This document shows, one piece after another, positions 24,927 to 36,815 of a DNA stretch of 64,000 nt; position 1 is the stretch's first letter; every line of letters starts with the position of its first letter. Source of the stretch: Bradyrhizobium sp. cir1 (GTDB lineage: Bacteria; Pseudomonadota; Alphaproteobacteria; Rhizobiales; Xanthobacteraceae). The notes beneath the pieces were generated by a model. It was not told where the DNA came from. It saw nothing but the letters and a program-made list of their open reading frames with translations, and searched no databases. The position numbers and the translations under genes were made by a program. The stretch spans positions 44,450 through 108,449 of the forward strand of contig NZ_JACIHE010000022.1 in NCBI RefSeq assembly GCF_014198245.1. Direction: 5' to 3'.

Positions 24927-25242
24927 AAAGAGCACGTCGGCGTCCCTTGCAGTCTCAACTCTGAGAGCTTCCAATAACATGCGCAAAGATAGGAAAGGAA
25001 ATATGTCGTGGCGGCCATTGTTAAACCAAGTTGGGGGCTGCTGTTTGCCTGATGCCCGCTGCGTTGGCATGCGCATTGGCTCTCATTGCTGAGGACCTCG
25101 CTCAGCACTGCTCACTACCTTGGAGCTCGGCTTCAACAAAAGCCGCGCGATTGCAACTATGACCAGCCGGTCGCCCTTTTTGGCCGGTGTCGGTTGACCG
25201 AGATCATAGAGCTGAAACGAATACGAGTATCAGGAAGAGGCC
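24927..25242. other. 316-bp gap between the TRAP operon and aceE
   Basis: No gene is supported. The only clear element is the aceE ribosome-binding region (AGGAAGAGG) at its end. The aceE promoter should lie here, but I cannot place it with confidence. Confidence 0.45.
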
Positions 25243-27930
<2,688 letters not shown>

Positions 27931-27953
27931 TGCAGGGAGCCCAGGGCAGAGCG

Positions 27954-29504
27954 ATGAGCGGCGTGATCGACATCAGGGTTCCCGATATCGGCGACTTCAA
28001 GGACGTGCCGGTGATCGAGGTGTTCGTCAAGCCGGGCGACAAGGTGAAGGCCGAGGATCCGCTGGTCGCGCTGGAGTCCGACAAGGCGACCATGGAGGTG
28101 CCGTCGCCGCGGGATGGCCTCGTGAAATCGGTCCTCGTCAAGGTTGGCGATAAGGTGAGCGAAGGGGCCGTAATTGTGCAGTTCGAGGGTGCCGGCGCGG
28201 AGCAGGCCGAGGCTCGCCCGGTCGTCAGCGCGCCGCCATCGCCCGTCAGCGCGCCGGCCGGTGTCGCTGACGTGCGCGTCCCCGACATTGGTGACTTCAA
28301 GGACGTTCCGGTCATCGAAATCTTCGTGAAGCCCGGCGACAAGGTGAAAGCCGAAGATCCGCTGATCGCACTTGAGTCGGACAAGGCGACGATGGAAGTG
28401 CCCGCGCCGCTCGCGGGAACGGTGCGCGAGATCAGGGTGAACATCGGTGACAGGGTCAGCGAGGGCGCGATCATTCTCTCGCTCGTGACGGCTGGCTCTA
28501 CCATGCAGGCCGACGGTCCTCCCAGGTCGCCTGCTGTCTCGCCGACCGCCGCCGTGGAAGCGGCGGTGGTCGGCGCTTTTGACGAAGAGAGCTTTGCACT
28601 CGCCTATGCAAGCCCGGCTGTCCGCAAGCTTGCGCGCGAAAAAGGCGTCGATCTCGGAAAACTGAAAGGGACGGGCAATCACGGCCGCATATTGCGCGAA
28701 GATGTCGAGGCCTTTGTCAAAGGCGGAGCGCAAACCACCGCCGCGAGGGTGGATGGTGGTGCCGGCGGCATCGAGCTTCTGCCCTGGCCAAAGGTCGATT
28801 TCGCGAAATACGGCCCGGTCGAGCACAAGGAGATGGGCCGCATCAAAAAAATCTCCGCGGCCAACCTTCATCGCAACTGGGTCGTCATTCCGCATGTGAC
28901 GACCCACGACGAAGCCGACATCACCGATCTCGAACAGTTCCGCGTCCAGATGAACAAGGAACTGGAGAAGAGCGGCGTGAAGCTGTCGCTTCTGCCGTTC
29001 ATGGTGAAGGCGGCGGTCGCGAGCCTCAAGAAATTCCCGGAGTTCAATGCGAGCCTCGACGGTGACACGCTGGTCCACAAAAATTACTGGCATATCGGTT
29101 TTGCCGCCGACACGCCCAACGGGCTGATGGTCCCGGTGATCCGCGATGCTGACAAGAAAACGATCCCCGAGATCGCCAAGGAGATGAACGAACTCGCCAA
29201 ACTCGCGCGGGACGGCAAGATCAAGTCCGAGCACATGCAGGGAGGAACGTTCTCCATCTCCTCGCTCGGCGGGATCGGCGGCATTTTTTTTACCCCGATC
29301 ATCAATGCGCCCGAAGTCGCGATCATGGGCGTGTGCAAGAGCTATTGGAAGCAGCATTCGCCGGACGGCAAGACGGTCAATTGGCGTCTGACGCTACCGT
29401 TGTCGCTCTCCTGGGATCATCGCGTCATCGACGGGGCCGCCGCCGCACGGTTCAATGTCCATTTCGCCAAATTGCTCGCCGATATGCGGCGAGTGCTGTT
29501 CTGA
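27954..29504 (+). CDS. aceF: Dihydrolipoamide acetyltransferase (pyruvate dehydrogenase E2) with two lipoyl domains
   Basis: 516 residues from ATG 27954 (MSGVIDIRVPD); an ATG at 27930 overlapping the aceE stop is an alternative. Two lipoyl domains, each with ESDKATMEVP (first lipoyl Lys at 44; second about 100 residues later), are almost identical in sequence. A subunit-binding domain (YASPAVRKLAREKG...GRILREDVEAF) and the catalytic domain with HRVIDGAAAARF follow. It transfers acetyl to CoA. The lipoyl repeats are also near-identical in DNA (about 27,975-28,110 and 28,275-28,410), which suggests recent duplication or gene conversion. Confidence 0.93.
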   Translation: MSGVIDIRVPDIGDFKDVPVIEVFVKPGDKVKAEDPLVALESDKATMEVPSPRDGLVKSVLVKVGDKVSEGAVIVQFEGAGAEQAEARPVVSAPPSPVSAPAGVADVRVPDIGDFKDVPVIEIFVKPGDKVKAEDPLIALESDKATMEVPAPLAGTVREIRVNIGDRVSEGAIILSLVTAGSTMQADGPPRSPAVSPTAAVEAAVVGAFDEESFALAYASPAVRKLAREKGVDLGKLKGTGNHGRILREDVEAFVKGGAQTTAARVDGGAGGIELLPWPKVDFAKYGPVEHKEMGRIKKISAANLHRNWVVIPHVTTHDEADITDLEQFRVQMNKELEKSGVKLSLLPFMVKAAVASLKKFPEFNASLDGDTLVHKNYWHIGFAADTPNGLMVPVIRDADKKTIPEIAKEMNELAKLARDGKIKSEHMQGGTFSISSLGGIGGIFFTPIINAPEVAIMGVCKSYWKQHSPDGKTVNWRLTLPLSLSWDHRVIDGAAAARFNVHFAKLLADMRRVLF

Positions 29505-29517
29505 TGGTCGGAGCATC

Positions 29518-31260
29518 ATGATGGCGAACCAGATCGAAGTGAGAGTTCCCGATATCGGCGACTTCAGGGATGTCGCGGTGATTGAAGTGATGGTGAAGCC
29601 CGGCGAGGCCATTGCGGTGGATACCGGCCTCATCATGGTGGAATCCGACAAGGCGTCGATGGAGATTCCTTCATCGCATGCCGGTATCATCAGGGAGATC
29701 AGGGTCAAGGTCGGCGATAAGGTGAGCGAAGGGTCCGTGATCCTCACGATCGAGGCCGCAGCCGCGACGGCGCGCGTAGCGGCGAAGGGCGAGGAGGTTC
29801 CGGCTCCTTCTGCGCCCGGGGCTTCGGTCGCGGGCTACGGTGGCAAGGCCGACATCGACTGCGATATGCTCGTGCTCGGCGCGGGGCCGGGCGGTTACTC
29901 GGCGGCCTTCCGCGCAGCCGATCTCGGCATGAAAACCGTGCTCGTTGAACGCTATTCTACGCTCGGCGGCGTGTGTCTGAATGTCGGCTGCATTCCGAGC
30001 AAAGCCCTGCTGCACACGGCCTTTGCAATGGACGAAATCCCCCATCTTGCCGCGCACGGGGTGACTTTCGGGCCACCGCAGATCGACCTCGACAAGCTGA
30101 GGGCCTCCAAGGACGGGGTGATCGCCAAACTGACGGGCGGCCTCGCCGGCATGGCCAGAGCGCGCAAGGTCGATGTTGTCACCGGCATAGGTTCCTTTCT
30201 CGATTCGCATCATGTCGAAGTGACGACGGCGGCCGGCAAAAAGACGATCAGCTTTGGCAAGGCGATCGTCGCGGCGGGTTCGCAGGCGGTGAGGCTGCCT
30301 TTCCTGCCGGAGGATCCGCGCATCGTCGACTCGACCGGCGCGCTGCTGCTTCGCTCGATCCCGAAACGCATGCTGGTCGTGGGTGGCGGCATCATCGGTC
30401 TGGAAATGGCGACCGTCTACTCGACGCTGGGCGCACGCATTGACGTCGTCGAAATGCTCCCTGGGCTGATGCCGGGCGCGGATCGTGATCTCGTCAAGGT
30501 TTGGGAGAAGAAGAACGAGCACCGCTTCGACAATGTGATGCTGCAGACGAAGACCGTCGGCGCAAAGGCGACAAAGGCGGGCATCGAGGTCTCTTTCGAG
30601 GGCGCGAAGGCGCCTACCACCCCGCAACTCTACGATCTCGTCCTTGTCGCGGTTGGTCGCTCACCCAACGGAAAGAAGATCGGAGCGGAGAAGGCGGGCG
30701 TTGCCGTCGACGCGCGCGGTTTCATACTGGTGGACAAGCAGATGCGGACCAATGTCCCTCATATTTTCGCCACCGGCGACATTGTCGGGCAGCCGATGCT
30801 GGCGCACAAGGCCGTGCACGAAGGCCATGTCGCAGCCGAGGTAGCAAAAGGTGAGAAGTCTTTTTTTGACGCACGCCAGATCCCGTCTGTAGCCTACACC
30901 GATCCGGAGATCGCCTGGGCCGGCAAGACGGAAGAGCAATGCAAGGACGAAGGCATCAAGATCGGCAAGGCTGTGTTCCCCTGGGCCGCGTCTGGCCGCG
31001 CCATCGCCAATGGTCGCGATGAGGGCTTCACCAAGCTGATCTTCGACGAGACGACGCACCGGATTGTCGGCGGCGGGATCGTCGGTACCCATGCCGGCGA
31101 CCTCATTGGCGAACTCTGCCTGGCGATCGAGATGGGATGCGAGTCCGCCGATCTGGGCAAGACGATCCATCCGCATCCGACATTGTGCGAATCCGTCGGT
31201 ATGGCGGCCGAGCTCTTCGAAGGCCATTGCACCGATTTGCCGCCGCAAAAGAAGAAATAG
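29518..31260 (+). CDS. lpdA: Dihydrolipoyl dehydrogenase (E3) with N-terminal lipoyl domain
   Basis: 580 residues from ATG 29518 (or 29521), after GGAG. An N-terminal lipoyl domain (VPDIGDFRDVAVIEVMVKPG, lipoyl Lys in VESDKASMEIP) is followed by the flavoprotein: FAD motif VLGAGPGGYSAAFRAADLG, redox disulfide GGVCLNVGCIPSK, NAD motif VVGGGIIGLEMATVYSTLG and C-terminal HPHPTLCES with the catalytic His. It reoxidises AceF, making NADH. A lipoyl domain on E3 is a known variant and gives this complex three lipoyl domains per E1-E2-E3 set. Confidence 0.94.
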   Translation: MMANQIEVRVPDIGDFRDVAVIEVMVKPGEAIAVDTGLIMVESDKASMEIPSSHAGIIREIRVKVGDKVSEGSVILTIEAAAATARVAAKGEEVPAPSAPGASVAGYGGKADIDCDMLVLGAGPGGYSAAFRAADLGMKTVLVERYSTLGGVCLNVGCIPSKALLHTAFAMDEIPHLAAHGVTFGPPQIDLDKLRASKDGVIAKLTGGLAGMARARKVDVVTGIGSFLDSHHVEVTTAAGKKTISFGKAIVAAGSQAVRLPFLPEDPRIVDSTGALLLRSIPKRMLVVGGGIIGLEMATVYSTLGARIDVVEMLPGLMPGADRDLVKVWEKKNEHRFDNVMLQTKTVGAKATKAGIEVSFEGAKAPTTPQLYDLVLVAVGRSPNGKKIGAEKAGVAVDARGFILVDKQMRTNVPHIFATGDIVGQPMLAHKAVHEGHVAAEVAKGEKSFFDARQIPSVAYTDPEIAWAGKTEEQCKDEGIKIGKAVFPWAASGRAIANGRDEGFTKLIFDETTHRIVGGGIVGTHAGDLIGELCLAIEMGCESADLGKTIHPHPTLCESVGMAAELFEGHCTDLPPQKKK

Positions 31261-31315
31261 CGAAGCAGTTTTCGTACTCACATCGACCGGATGAGAGCAA
31301 TAAAGAGGGATTTTC

Positions 31316-32491
31316 ATGTCCACTGATGCCGTGATCGTATCGGCGGCCCGTACTGCGGTCGGGTCTTTCAACGGAGGCTTCGGCAACACGCCTGCTCACG
31401 ATCTGGGCGCGGCCGCCATCAAGGGCGCGCTCGAACGGGCGAAGGTCGACGGTGCGGAAGTCGACGAGGTGATCATGGGTCAGGTGCTCGCCGCCGGCCA
31501 AGGCCAGAACCCGGGTCGCCAGGCCGCTATGGGAGCCGGCGTGCCGCAGGAGAAGACGGCGTGGATCCTGAACCAACTTTGCGGTTCGGGCTTGCGCGCC
31601 GCGGCTCTGGGCATGCAGCAGATTGCCAATGGCGACGCGAGCATCATCGTTGCGGGCGGACAGGAATCCATGTCCTTGGCCCCCCATGTGGCCTACATGC
31701 GCAGCGGGGTGAAGATGGGCGATTTCAAGTTCGCCGACTCGATGCTGAGGGACGGGCTGCTCGATGCGTTCCACGGATATCACATGGGCAATACGGCCGA
31801 GAACGTCGCTGCCAAGTGGCAGATAAGCCGTGACGAGCAGGACCAGTTCGCGGTCGCCTCGCAAAACAAGGCCGAGGCCGCGCAGAAGGCCGGCCGCTTC
31901 AAGGAGGAGATCGTGCCGGTAACGGTGAAGACCAGGAAAGGCGACATCGTCATCGACAATGACGAATATATCCGTCACGGCGCAACGCTCGATTCGCTTG
32001 CGAAACTGAAACCAGCCTTCTCCAAGGACGGCGGAGTGACTGCGGGCAACGCCTCAGGCATCAATGACGGCGCGGCGGCGGTGGTGCTCATGACGGCCAA
32101 GTCGGCCGAGACGCGTGGTCTGACGCCGCTCGCTCGCATCGCCTCATGGGCGACCGCCGGTGTCGATCCCGCGATCATGGGCTCGGGCCCAATCCCTGCC
32201 TCACGAAGGGCTCTGGAGAAAGCAGGCTGGAAGGTCAAGGACCTGGAGCTCGTCGAGGCCAACGAGGCTTTCGCTGCGCAAGCGCTCGCGGTCAACAAGG
32301 ACATGGGCTGGGATCCGGCGATCGTCAACGTCAATGGCGGCGCGATCGCGATCGGCCATCCGATTGGGGCATCCGGTGCACGCGTGCTCGTCACACTTCT
32401 TCACGAAATGCGGCGTCGCGGCTCGAAGAAGGGCCTTGCCACGCTTTGCATCGGGGGTGGCATGGGCATCGCGCTGACTGTGGAGCGCTGA
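31316..32491 (+). CDS. phaA: Acetyl-CoA acetyltransferase (beta-ketothiolase)
   Basis: A 391-residue thiolase with the acyl-accepting Cys89 (NQLCGSG), His348 (GHPIGASGAR) and Cys378 (CIGGGMG). It condenses two acetyl-CoA to acetoacetyl-CoA, the first step of polyhydroxybutyrate synthesis. It lies 55 bases after the E3 gene and just before phaB, so acetyl-CoA made by the dehydrogenase complex can be drawn into polymer. Confidence 0.94.
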   Translation: MSTDAVIVSAARTAVGSFNGGFGNTPAHDLGAAAIKGALERAKVDGAEVDEVIMGQVLAAGQGQNPGRQAAMGAGVPQEKTAWILNQLCGSGLRAAALGMQQIANGDASIIVAGGQESMSLAPHVAYMRSGVKMGDFKFADSMLRDGLLDAFHGYHMGNTAENVAAKWQISRDEQDQFAVASQNKAEAAQKAGRFKEEIVPVTVKTRKGDIVIDNDEYIRHGATLDSLAKLKPAFSKDGGVTAGNASGINDGAAAVVLMTAKSAETRGLTPLARIASWATAGVDPAIMGSGPIPASRRALEKAGWKVKDLELVEANEAFAAQALAVNKDMGWDPAIVNVNGGAIAIGHPIGASGARVLVTLLHEMRRRGSKKGLATLCIGGGMGIALTVER

Positions 32492-32532
32492 TCGCGGCGG
32501 TCACAACGGTAACGGTTTCAACGGAGGTAATA

Positions 32533-33246
32533 ATGGCTCGTACAGCGGTGATTACAGGGGGCACGCGCGGCATTGGCGCAGCGATCAGCAAGGCGCTGAA
32601 AGACGCCGGCTACAATGTCGTGGCGAGCTATGCCGGCAATGACGAAGCTGCGGCCAAATTCAAGGCCGAGACCGGCATCGAAGTCCGCAAATGGGATGTG
32701 TCCGATTATGACGCGTGCGCCAGGGCGCTCGGCGACATCGGACAGGTCGACGTGCTCGTCAATAACGCGGGCATCACCAAGGACGGGATGTTCCACAAGA
32801 TGAGCAAGGAACAATGGTATGGGGTCATCAACACCAACCTCAACTCGCTCTTCAACATGACGCGCCCTGTCTGGGTCGGCATGCGAGAGCGAAAATTCGG
32901 CCGAGTGATCTGCATCTCGTCCATCAACGGGCAAAAAGGCCAAATGGGTCAGGTCAACTACTCGGCCGCCAAAGCCGGCGACATCGGCTTCGTGAAGGCC
33001 CTGGCTCAAGAAGGTGCCCGCTCGGGGATCACCGTCAATGCGATCTGTCCTGGCTATATTGCCACGGACATGGTGAAGGCGATCCCGCAAGAAGTGCTGA
33101 ACAAGAACATCCTGCCGCAGATTCCCGTCGGCCGGCTGGGTGAACCTGAGGAAATCGCGCGCTGTGTCGTCTTTCTTGCATCGAAGGACGCGGGCTTCAT
33201 CACAGGGGCGACCATCGCCGCCAATGGCGGCCAATACATGGCGTGA
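32533..33246 (+). CDS. phaB: Acetoacetyl-CoA reductase
   Basis: 237 residues from ATG 32533 behind GGAGG; the longer open frame upstream overlaps phaA. SDR motifs: TGGTRGIG, NNAG, catalytic Ser in SSINGQKGQMGQ and Tyr-x3-Lys in YSAAKAG, the PhaB-specific arrangement. C-terminal GATIAANGGQYMA also matches PhaB. It uses NADPH to make (R)-3-hydroxybutyryl-CoA for the synthase. The PntAB genes downstream could supply that NADPH. Confidence 0.94.
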   Translation: MARTAVITGGTRGIGAAISKALKDAGYNVVASYAGNDEAAAKFKAETGIEVRKWDVSDYDACARALGDIGQVDVLVNNAGITKDGMFHKMSKEQWYGVINTNLNSLFNMTRPVWVGMRERKFGRVICISSINGQKGQMGQVNYSAAKAGDIGFVKALAQEGARSGITVNAICPGYIATDMVKAIPQEVLNKNILPQIPVGRLGEPEEIARCVVFLASKDAGFITGATIAANGGQYMA

Positions 33247-33390
33247 GTCAGCTATCGAGGTAGACAAGGCCGGAGCAACCGACGAACGACCAGAAAAGCA
33301 GATCGGATGACCCCACGTGGAAAAGGGGTGAGGATCCGGATCACCTGAGAAGTATTGGAGAGGCTCTCTTACGGACGACTGGAGGGGAAG

Positions 33391-35127
33391 ATGAACAGTG
33401 ACACATTGCCTAACGATCTGTCCGGATATCTGGAGGAGCTGATGCAGGCCGGTCAGCAGTCGGCCAAGCGGTTTGACGATGCACTCGCGGCGGCGATGGG
33501 AGTGCAGGGCAAGAGTGTGGCGGCAGGCGAGGCGCCTTCACCTTTTGCGCTCGCCATGGATGTGCAGCGCGAGTACCTGATGCAGCTCTGGCGTTTCTGG
33601 ACCTCGGCTCCCATAAGGGCTGCCACGCTCGGCGCGAAGCCCGCGATCGAGCCGGTACGCGGCGACCGGCGCTTCAAAGATGAGGCGTGGCAGGCCGCGC
33701 CCCTCTACGACCTCCTGAGGCAATCCTACCTGCTATCGGCCAAGCAGTTGTTCGATCAGGTCGAGCAGGCGCAGGTCGATGAGAAAACGAAGTTGCAGCT
33801 TCGCTTCTACGCACGCCAGTTTATGGATGCGATCAGTCCGTCGAATTTCCCGGCGACAAATCCCGAAGTCGTCCGCAAAGCCATCGAAACGCGATCGGCG
33901 AGCCTTGTGCAAGGCATGATGAACCTGATCGAGGACGTCAGGAAAGGCCGGATCACGCGCGTCGATGAATCGGCCTTCGAAGTTGGCGGCAATCTCGCAA
34001 TCACGCCCGGCGCGATCATATTCCAGAACGAATTGATCCAGTTGATCGAGTACACGCCGCAGACGGCCGAGGTGGAGAAGACGCCGCTGCTGATGGTGCC
34101 GCCGTGCATCAACAAATACTATCTGCTCGACCTCGGGAAAGATAATTCGCTGGTCGAATACGCCGTCGCCCAAGGGCATCGCGTGTTTCTGATTTCCTGG
34201 CGGAGCGCCGTCCCCGAGACGGCGTATCTGACCTGGGACGACTATCTCTCTCTTGGTCCGTTGAAAGCGATCGATATCGTGCGCGATGTCACGAATGTGG
34301 ACAAGGTCCATGCGCTGGGTTTCTGCGTCGGCGGCACCATTCTTAGCTGCGCGGCGGCGGTATTGGCAGGGCGCGGCGAAGACCAGCTGGCAAGTCTCAC
34401 CCTGCTGACGACCATGCTGGACTTTTCCGACGCCGGCGACATTGGGCTATTGATCGACGAGCGGTCGGTCTCGTTACGCGAGGCGACGATCGGCAACGGT
34501 GGCATTCTGCCGGGGAAGGATTTGGCGTTCACGTTTGGCACGTTGCGCGCCAATGACCTGATCTGGCGCTATGTCGTCGACAGCTACCTGAAGGGAGCGC
34601 CGCCCGATGCGTTCGATCTGCTGTATTGGGATTCCGACACCGTGAGCCTGCCAGGACCGATGTACTGCTGGTACACGCGTAACACTTATGTGGAGAACAA
34701 GATCAAGGATCCGAGGGCGACGACGCAGTGTGGCGTGCCGATTGATCTTTCCAAGGTCAAGGCGCCCCTCTACGTGCTCGCCTCGCGCGAGGACCATATC
34801 GTTCCGTGGCAGACTGCGTATCGTTCGATGCGGATCATCGGCAGCGAGCCACGCTTCGTGCTGGCCGCGAGCGGTCACGTGGCGGGCGTGATCAATCCGC
34901 CGGCACGCAATAAGCGAAGTCACTGGATAAACGATGATGTGAACTACGTGGCTGAGGATTGGCTCGTTGAGGCCGAAGAGAAGCCCGGCAGCTGGTGGCC
35001 CGATTGGAGCGCTTGGCTGAGGCGACATTCGAGTGGAACTGTCCCGGCCCCGGCCCAGCCCGGCAACAGGATTTATCAGGTGATCGAGCCGGCGCCGGGC
35101 AGCTACGTCAAGCAGAAGTCGAATTGA
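33391..35127 (+). CDS. phaC: Class I poly(3-hydroxyalkanoate) synthase
   Basis: 578 residues from ATG 33391 behind GGAGGGG; the frame is open a further 12 codons upstream without a ribosome-binding site. The lipase-like box is GFCVGG with nucleophile Cys312, together with Asp468 (SREDHIVPW) and His496 (ASGHVAGVINPP). A PhaC N-terminal domain lies before residue 200. It polymerises (R)-3-hydroxybutyryl-CoA on PHB granules. Length and motifs fit class I, which needs no PhaE or PhaR subunit, and none is seen. Confidence 0.94.
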   Translation: MNSDTLPNDLSGYLEELMQAGQQSAKRFDDALAAAMGVQGKSVAAGEAPSPFALAMDVQREYLMQLWRFWTSAPIRAATLGAKPAIEPVRGDRRFKDEAWQAAPLYDLLRQSYLLSAKQLFDQVEQAQVDEKTKLQLRFYARQFMDAISPSNFPATNPEVVRKAIETRSASLVQGMMNLIEDVRKGRITRVDESAFEVGGNLAITPGAIIFQNELIQLIEYTPQTAEVEKTPLLMVPPCINKYYLLDLGKDNSLVEYAVAQGHRVFLISWRSAVPETAYLTWDDYLSLGPLKAIDIVRDVTNVDKVHALGFCVGGTILSCAAAVLAGRGEDQLASLTLLTTMLDFSDAGDIGLLIDERSVSLREATIGNGGILPGKDLAFTFGTLRANDLIWRYVVDSYLKGAPPDAFDLLYWDSDTVSLPGPMYCWYTRNTYVENKIKDPRATTQCGVPIDLSKVKAPLYVLASREDHIVPWQTAYRSMRIIGSEPRFVLAASGHVAGVINPPARNKRSHWINDDVNYVAEDWLVEAEEKPGSWWPDWSAWLRRHSSGTVPAPAQPGNRIYQVIEPAPGSYVKQKSN

Positions 35128-35421
35128 GCATCGCACCTGCCCCGGACGGCTTCCGATTTAGCCGAGGCAACAATCGACGCTTCATCTGATGTTGGTGCGG
35201 GCAGGGTTTCCAATTGCAATCGTCAGGAAGCATCATTGCGGATTGGCAGGTCGGCCTCATGGCTGGTTGCGTTTTGAGCTCGTTGGGGCGGTCGAAATTC
35301 TACGGCGATTTCCTGTGGCGGCAAGTCATTGCGAACATGACGGATGATTTGCCGCGGATGGGGTTTTTGAGAGGAGCTTGGCCTGCTGTAGACTGGTTGG
35401 GCGCGGTCGGATAGGGCGATC

Positions 35422-36744
35422 ATGAGTAAGCGGCAGTTCGAAAAATCCCGGATTGTCATCGTCGGAGGCGGGGCCGGCGGATTGGAGCTTGCGACGCGTC
35501 TTGGTGACAAGTATGGACGCAAAGGAAAGCTCGAAATCACATTGATCGAGCAAAACCGCACCTATGTGTGGAAGCCGAAGCTTCACGAGATCGCAGCCGG
35601 GAGTATGGATATCGGCGCTCACGAGGTCGATTATCTCGCGCAGTCCTACTGGCATGGCTTCCGATATCGCGTCGGTGAGATGATCGGGATTGATCGGGAT
35701 CGCCGTCAGGTACAGGTGGCGCCACATCTCGATGCAGAAGGTCGCGAAGTGACGCCGAAGCGGACTTTCGATTATGACGTTCTGGTGCTGGCTGTCGGAA
35801 GCCAGAACAACGACTTCGGCACCCCTGGCGTCGCAGACCATGCCATGAAGCTTGAGACGCAGGCGGATGCCCGGCTATTCCATGAAAGAATGGTCAATGC
35901 ATGCATTCGTGCACATGCCCAATCTTCGCCGCTGGGAGTTCACCAACTGAAAGTCGCAATCGTTGGTGCCGGCGCGACCGGTGTAGAGCTTGCTGCCGAG
36001 CTCCAGCGAACGACGCATGAGGTGGTGGCGTATGGCCTCGACCAGGTCGACCCTCAGAAAGACATCAGGATTACGCTGATTGAAGCCGCCGAACGGGTGC
36101 TTCCAGCTTTGCCGGAGCGAGTTTCGAAGGAGACCGAGAAGTTGCTGGCTAGGCTCGGAATCGAGGTGCTGGTCGGCGCCAAGGTTGCCGAGGTTGGTGC
36201 CGATCGCGTCAGCTTGACGGATGGCCGGACGATCCCCGCCGAACTGATCGTCTGGGCCGCGGGGGTCAAAGCACCCGATTTTCTGCAAGACATTGCTGGT
36301 CTCGAGACGAACCGGATCAATCAACTCGTCGTTCGCCCGACGTTACAGACGACGCGTGATGCCGGCATCTTTGCGATTGGGGATTGTGCTGCCTGTTCAT
36401 GGGGGGAGCGCGGCAACGTGCCGCCTCGTGCGCAGGCGGCGCATCAGCAGGCAGCGCATCTCTTCTGTCAGCTTCCACGGTTTCTGCAGGGCAAGCCGCT
36501 AGATGCCTATCGGTACAGGGACTTCGGATCCCTGGTATCGCTCGGTGAGTTCAGTGCCGTGGGCTCGATTCTGGGCGCACTTATAGGCAGCAACCTGGTC
36601 TTCGAGGGTATGTTCGCGAGAATGATGTACCTGTCTCTCTATAAAATGCATGAATACGCATTGCATGGCTTGGTAAAGGTGACGCTTAACACGCTGGCCC
36701 GCCTGATCAACCGGCGCACCGAGCCCCACGTCAAGCTCCATTGA
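35422..36744 (+). CDS. Type II NADH dehydrogenase (NDH-2), FAD-dependent
   Basis: A 440-residue two-dinucleotide-binding flavoprotein: FAD motif IVIVGGGAGGLELATRLG, NADH motif VAIVGAGATGVELAAEL and the FAD ribityl motif GIFAIGDCAA. The C-terminus (KMHEYALHGLVKVTLNTLARLI) is amphipathic, as in membrane-associated NDH-2 enzymes. It would oxidise NADH and reduce quinone without pumping protons, removing NADH made by the pyruvate dehydrogenase complex. Set 294 bases after phaC and 71 bases before pntA. Confidence 0.85.
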   Translation: MSKRQFEKSRIVIVGGGAGGLELATRLGDKYGRKGKLEITLIEQNRTYVWKPKLHEIAAGSMDIGAHEVDYLAQSYWHGFRYRVGEMIGIDRDRRQVQVAPHLDAEGREVTPKRTFDYDVLVLAVGSQNNDFGTPGVADHAMKLETQADARLFHERMVNACIRAHAQSSPLGVHQLKVAIVGAGATGVELAAELQRTTHEVVAYGLDQVDPQKDIRITLIEAAERVLPALPERVSKETEKLLARLGIEVLVGAKVAEVGADRVSLTDGRTIPAELIVWAAGVKAPDFLQDIAGLETNRINQLVVRPTLQTTRDAGIFAIGDCAACSWGERGNVPPRAQAAHQQAAHLFCQLPRFLQGKPLDAYRYRDFGSLVSLGEFSAVGSILGALIGSNLVFEGMFARMMYLSLYKMHEYALHGLVKVTLNTLARLINRRTEPHVKLH

Positions 36745-36815
36745 CCAGGGATCGTCCCGCACCAGATCAAAATCCTGTTCACCGCGTCACTGAGCAACGG
36801 AAAGACGAACCGCCC

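Noticed and set aside
25050..25085. A sigma-54-type promoter upstream of aceE
   Set aside because: TTGGCATGCGCATTGGC looks similar, but the GG-to-GC spacing is off by one base.
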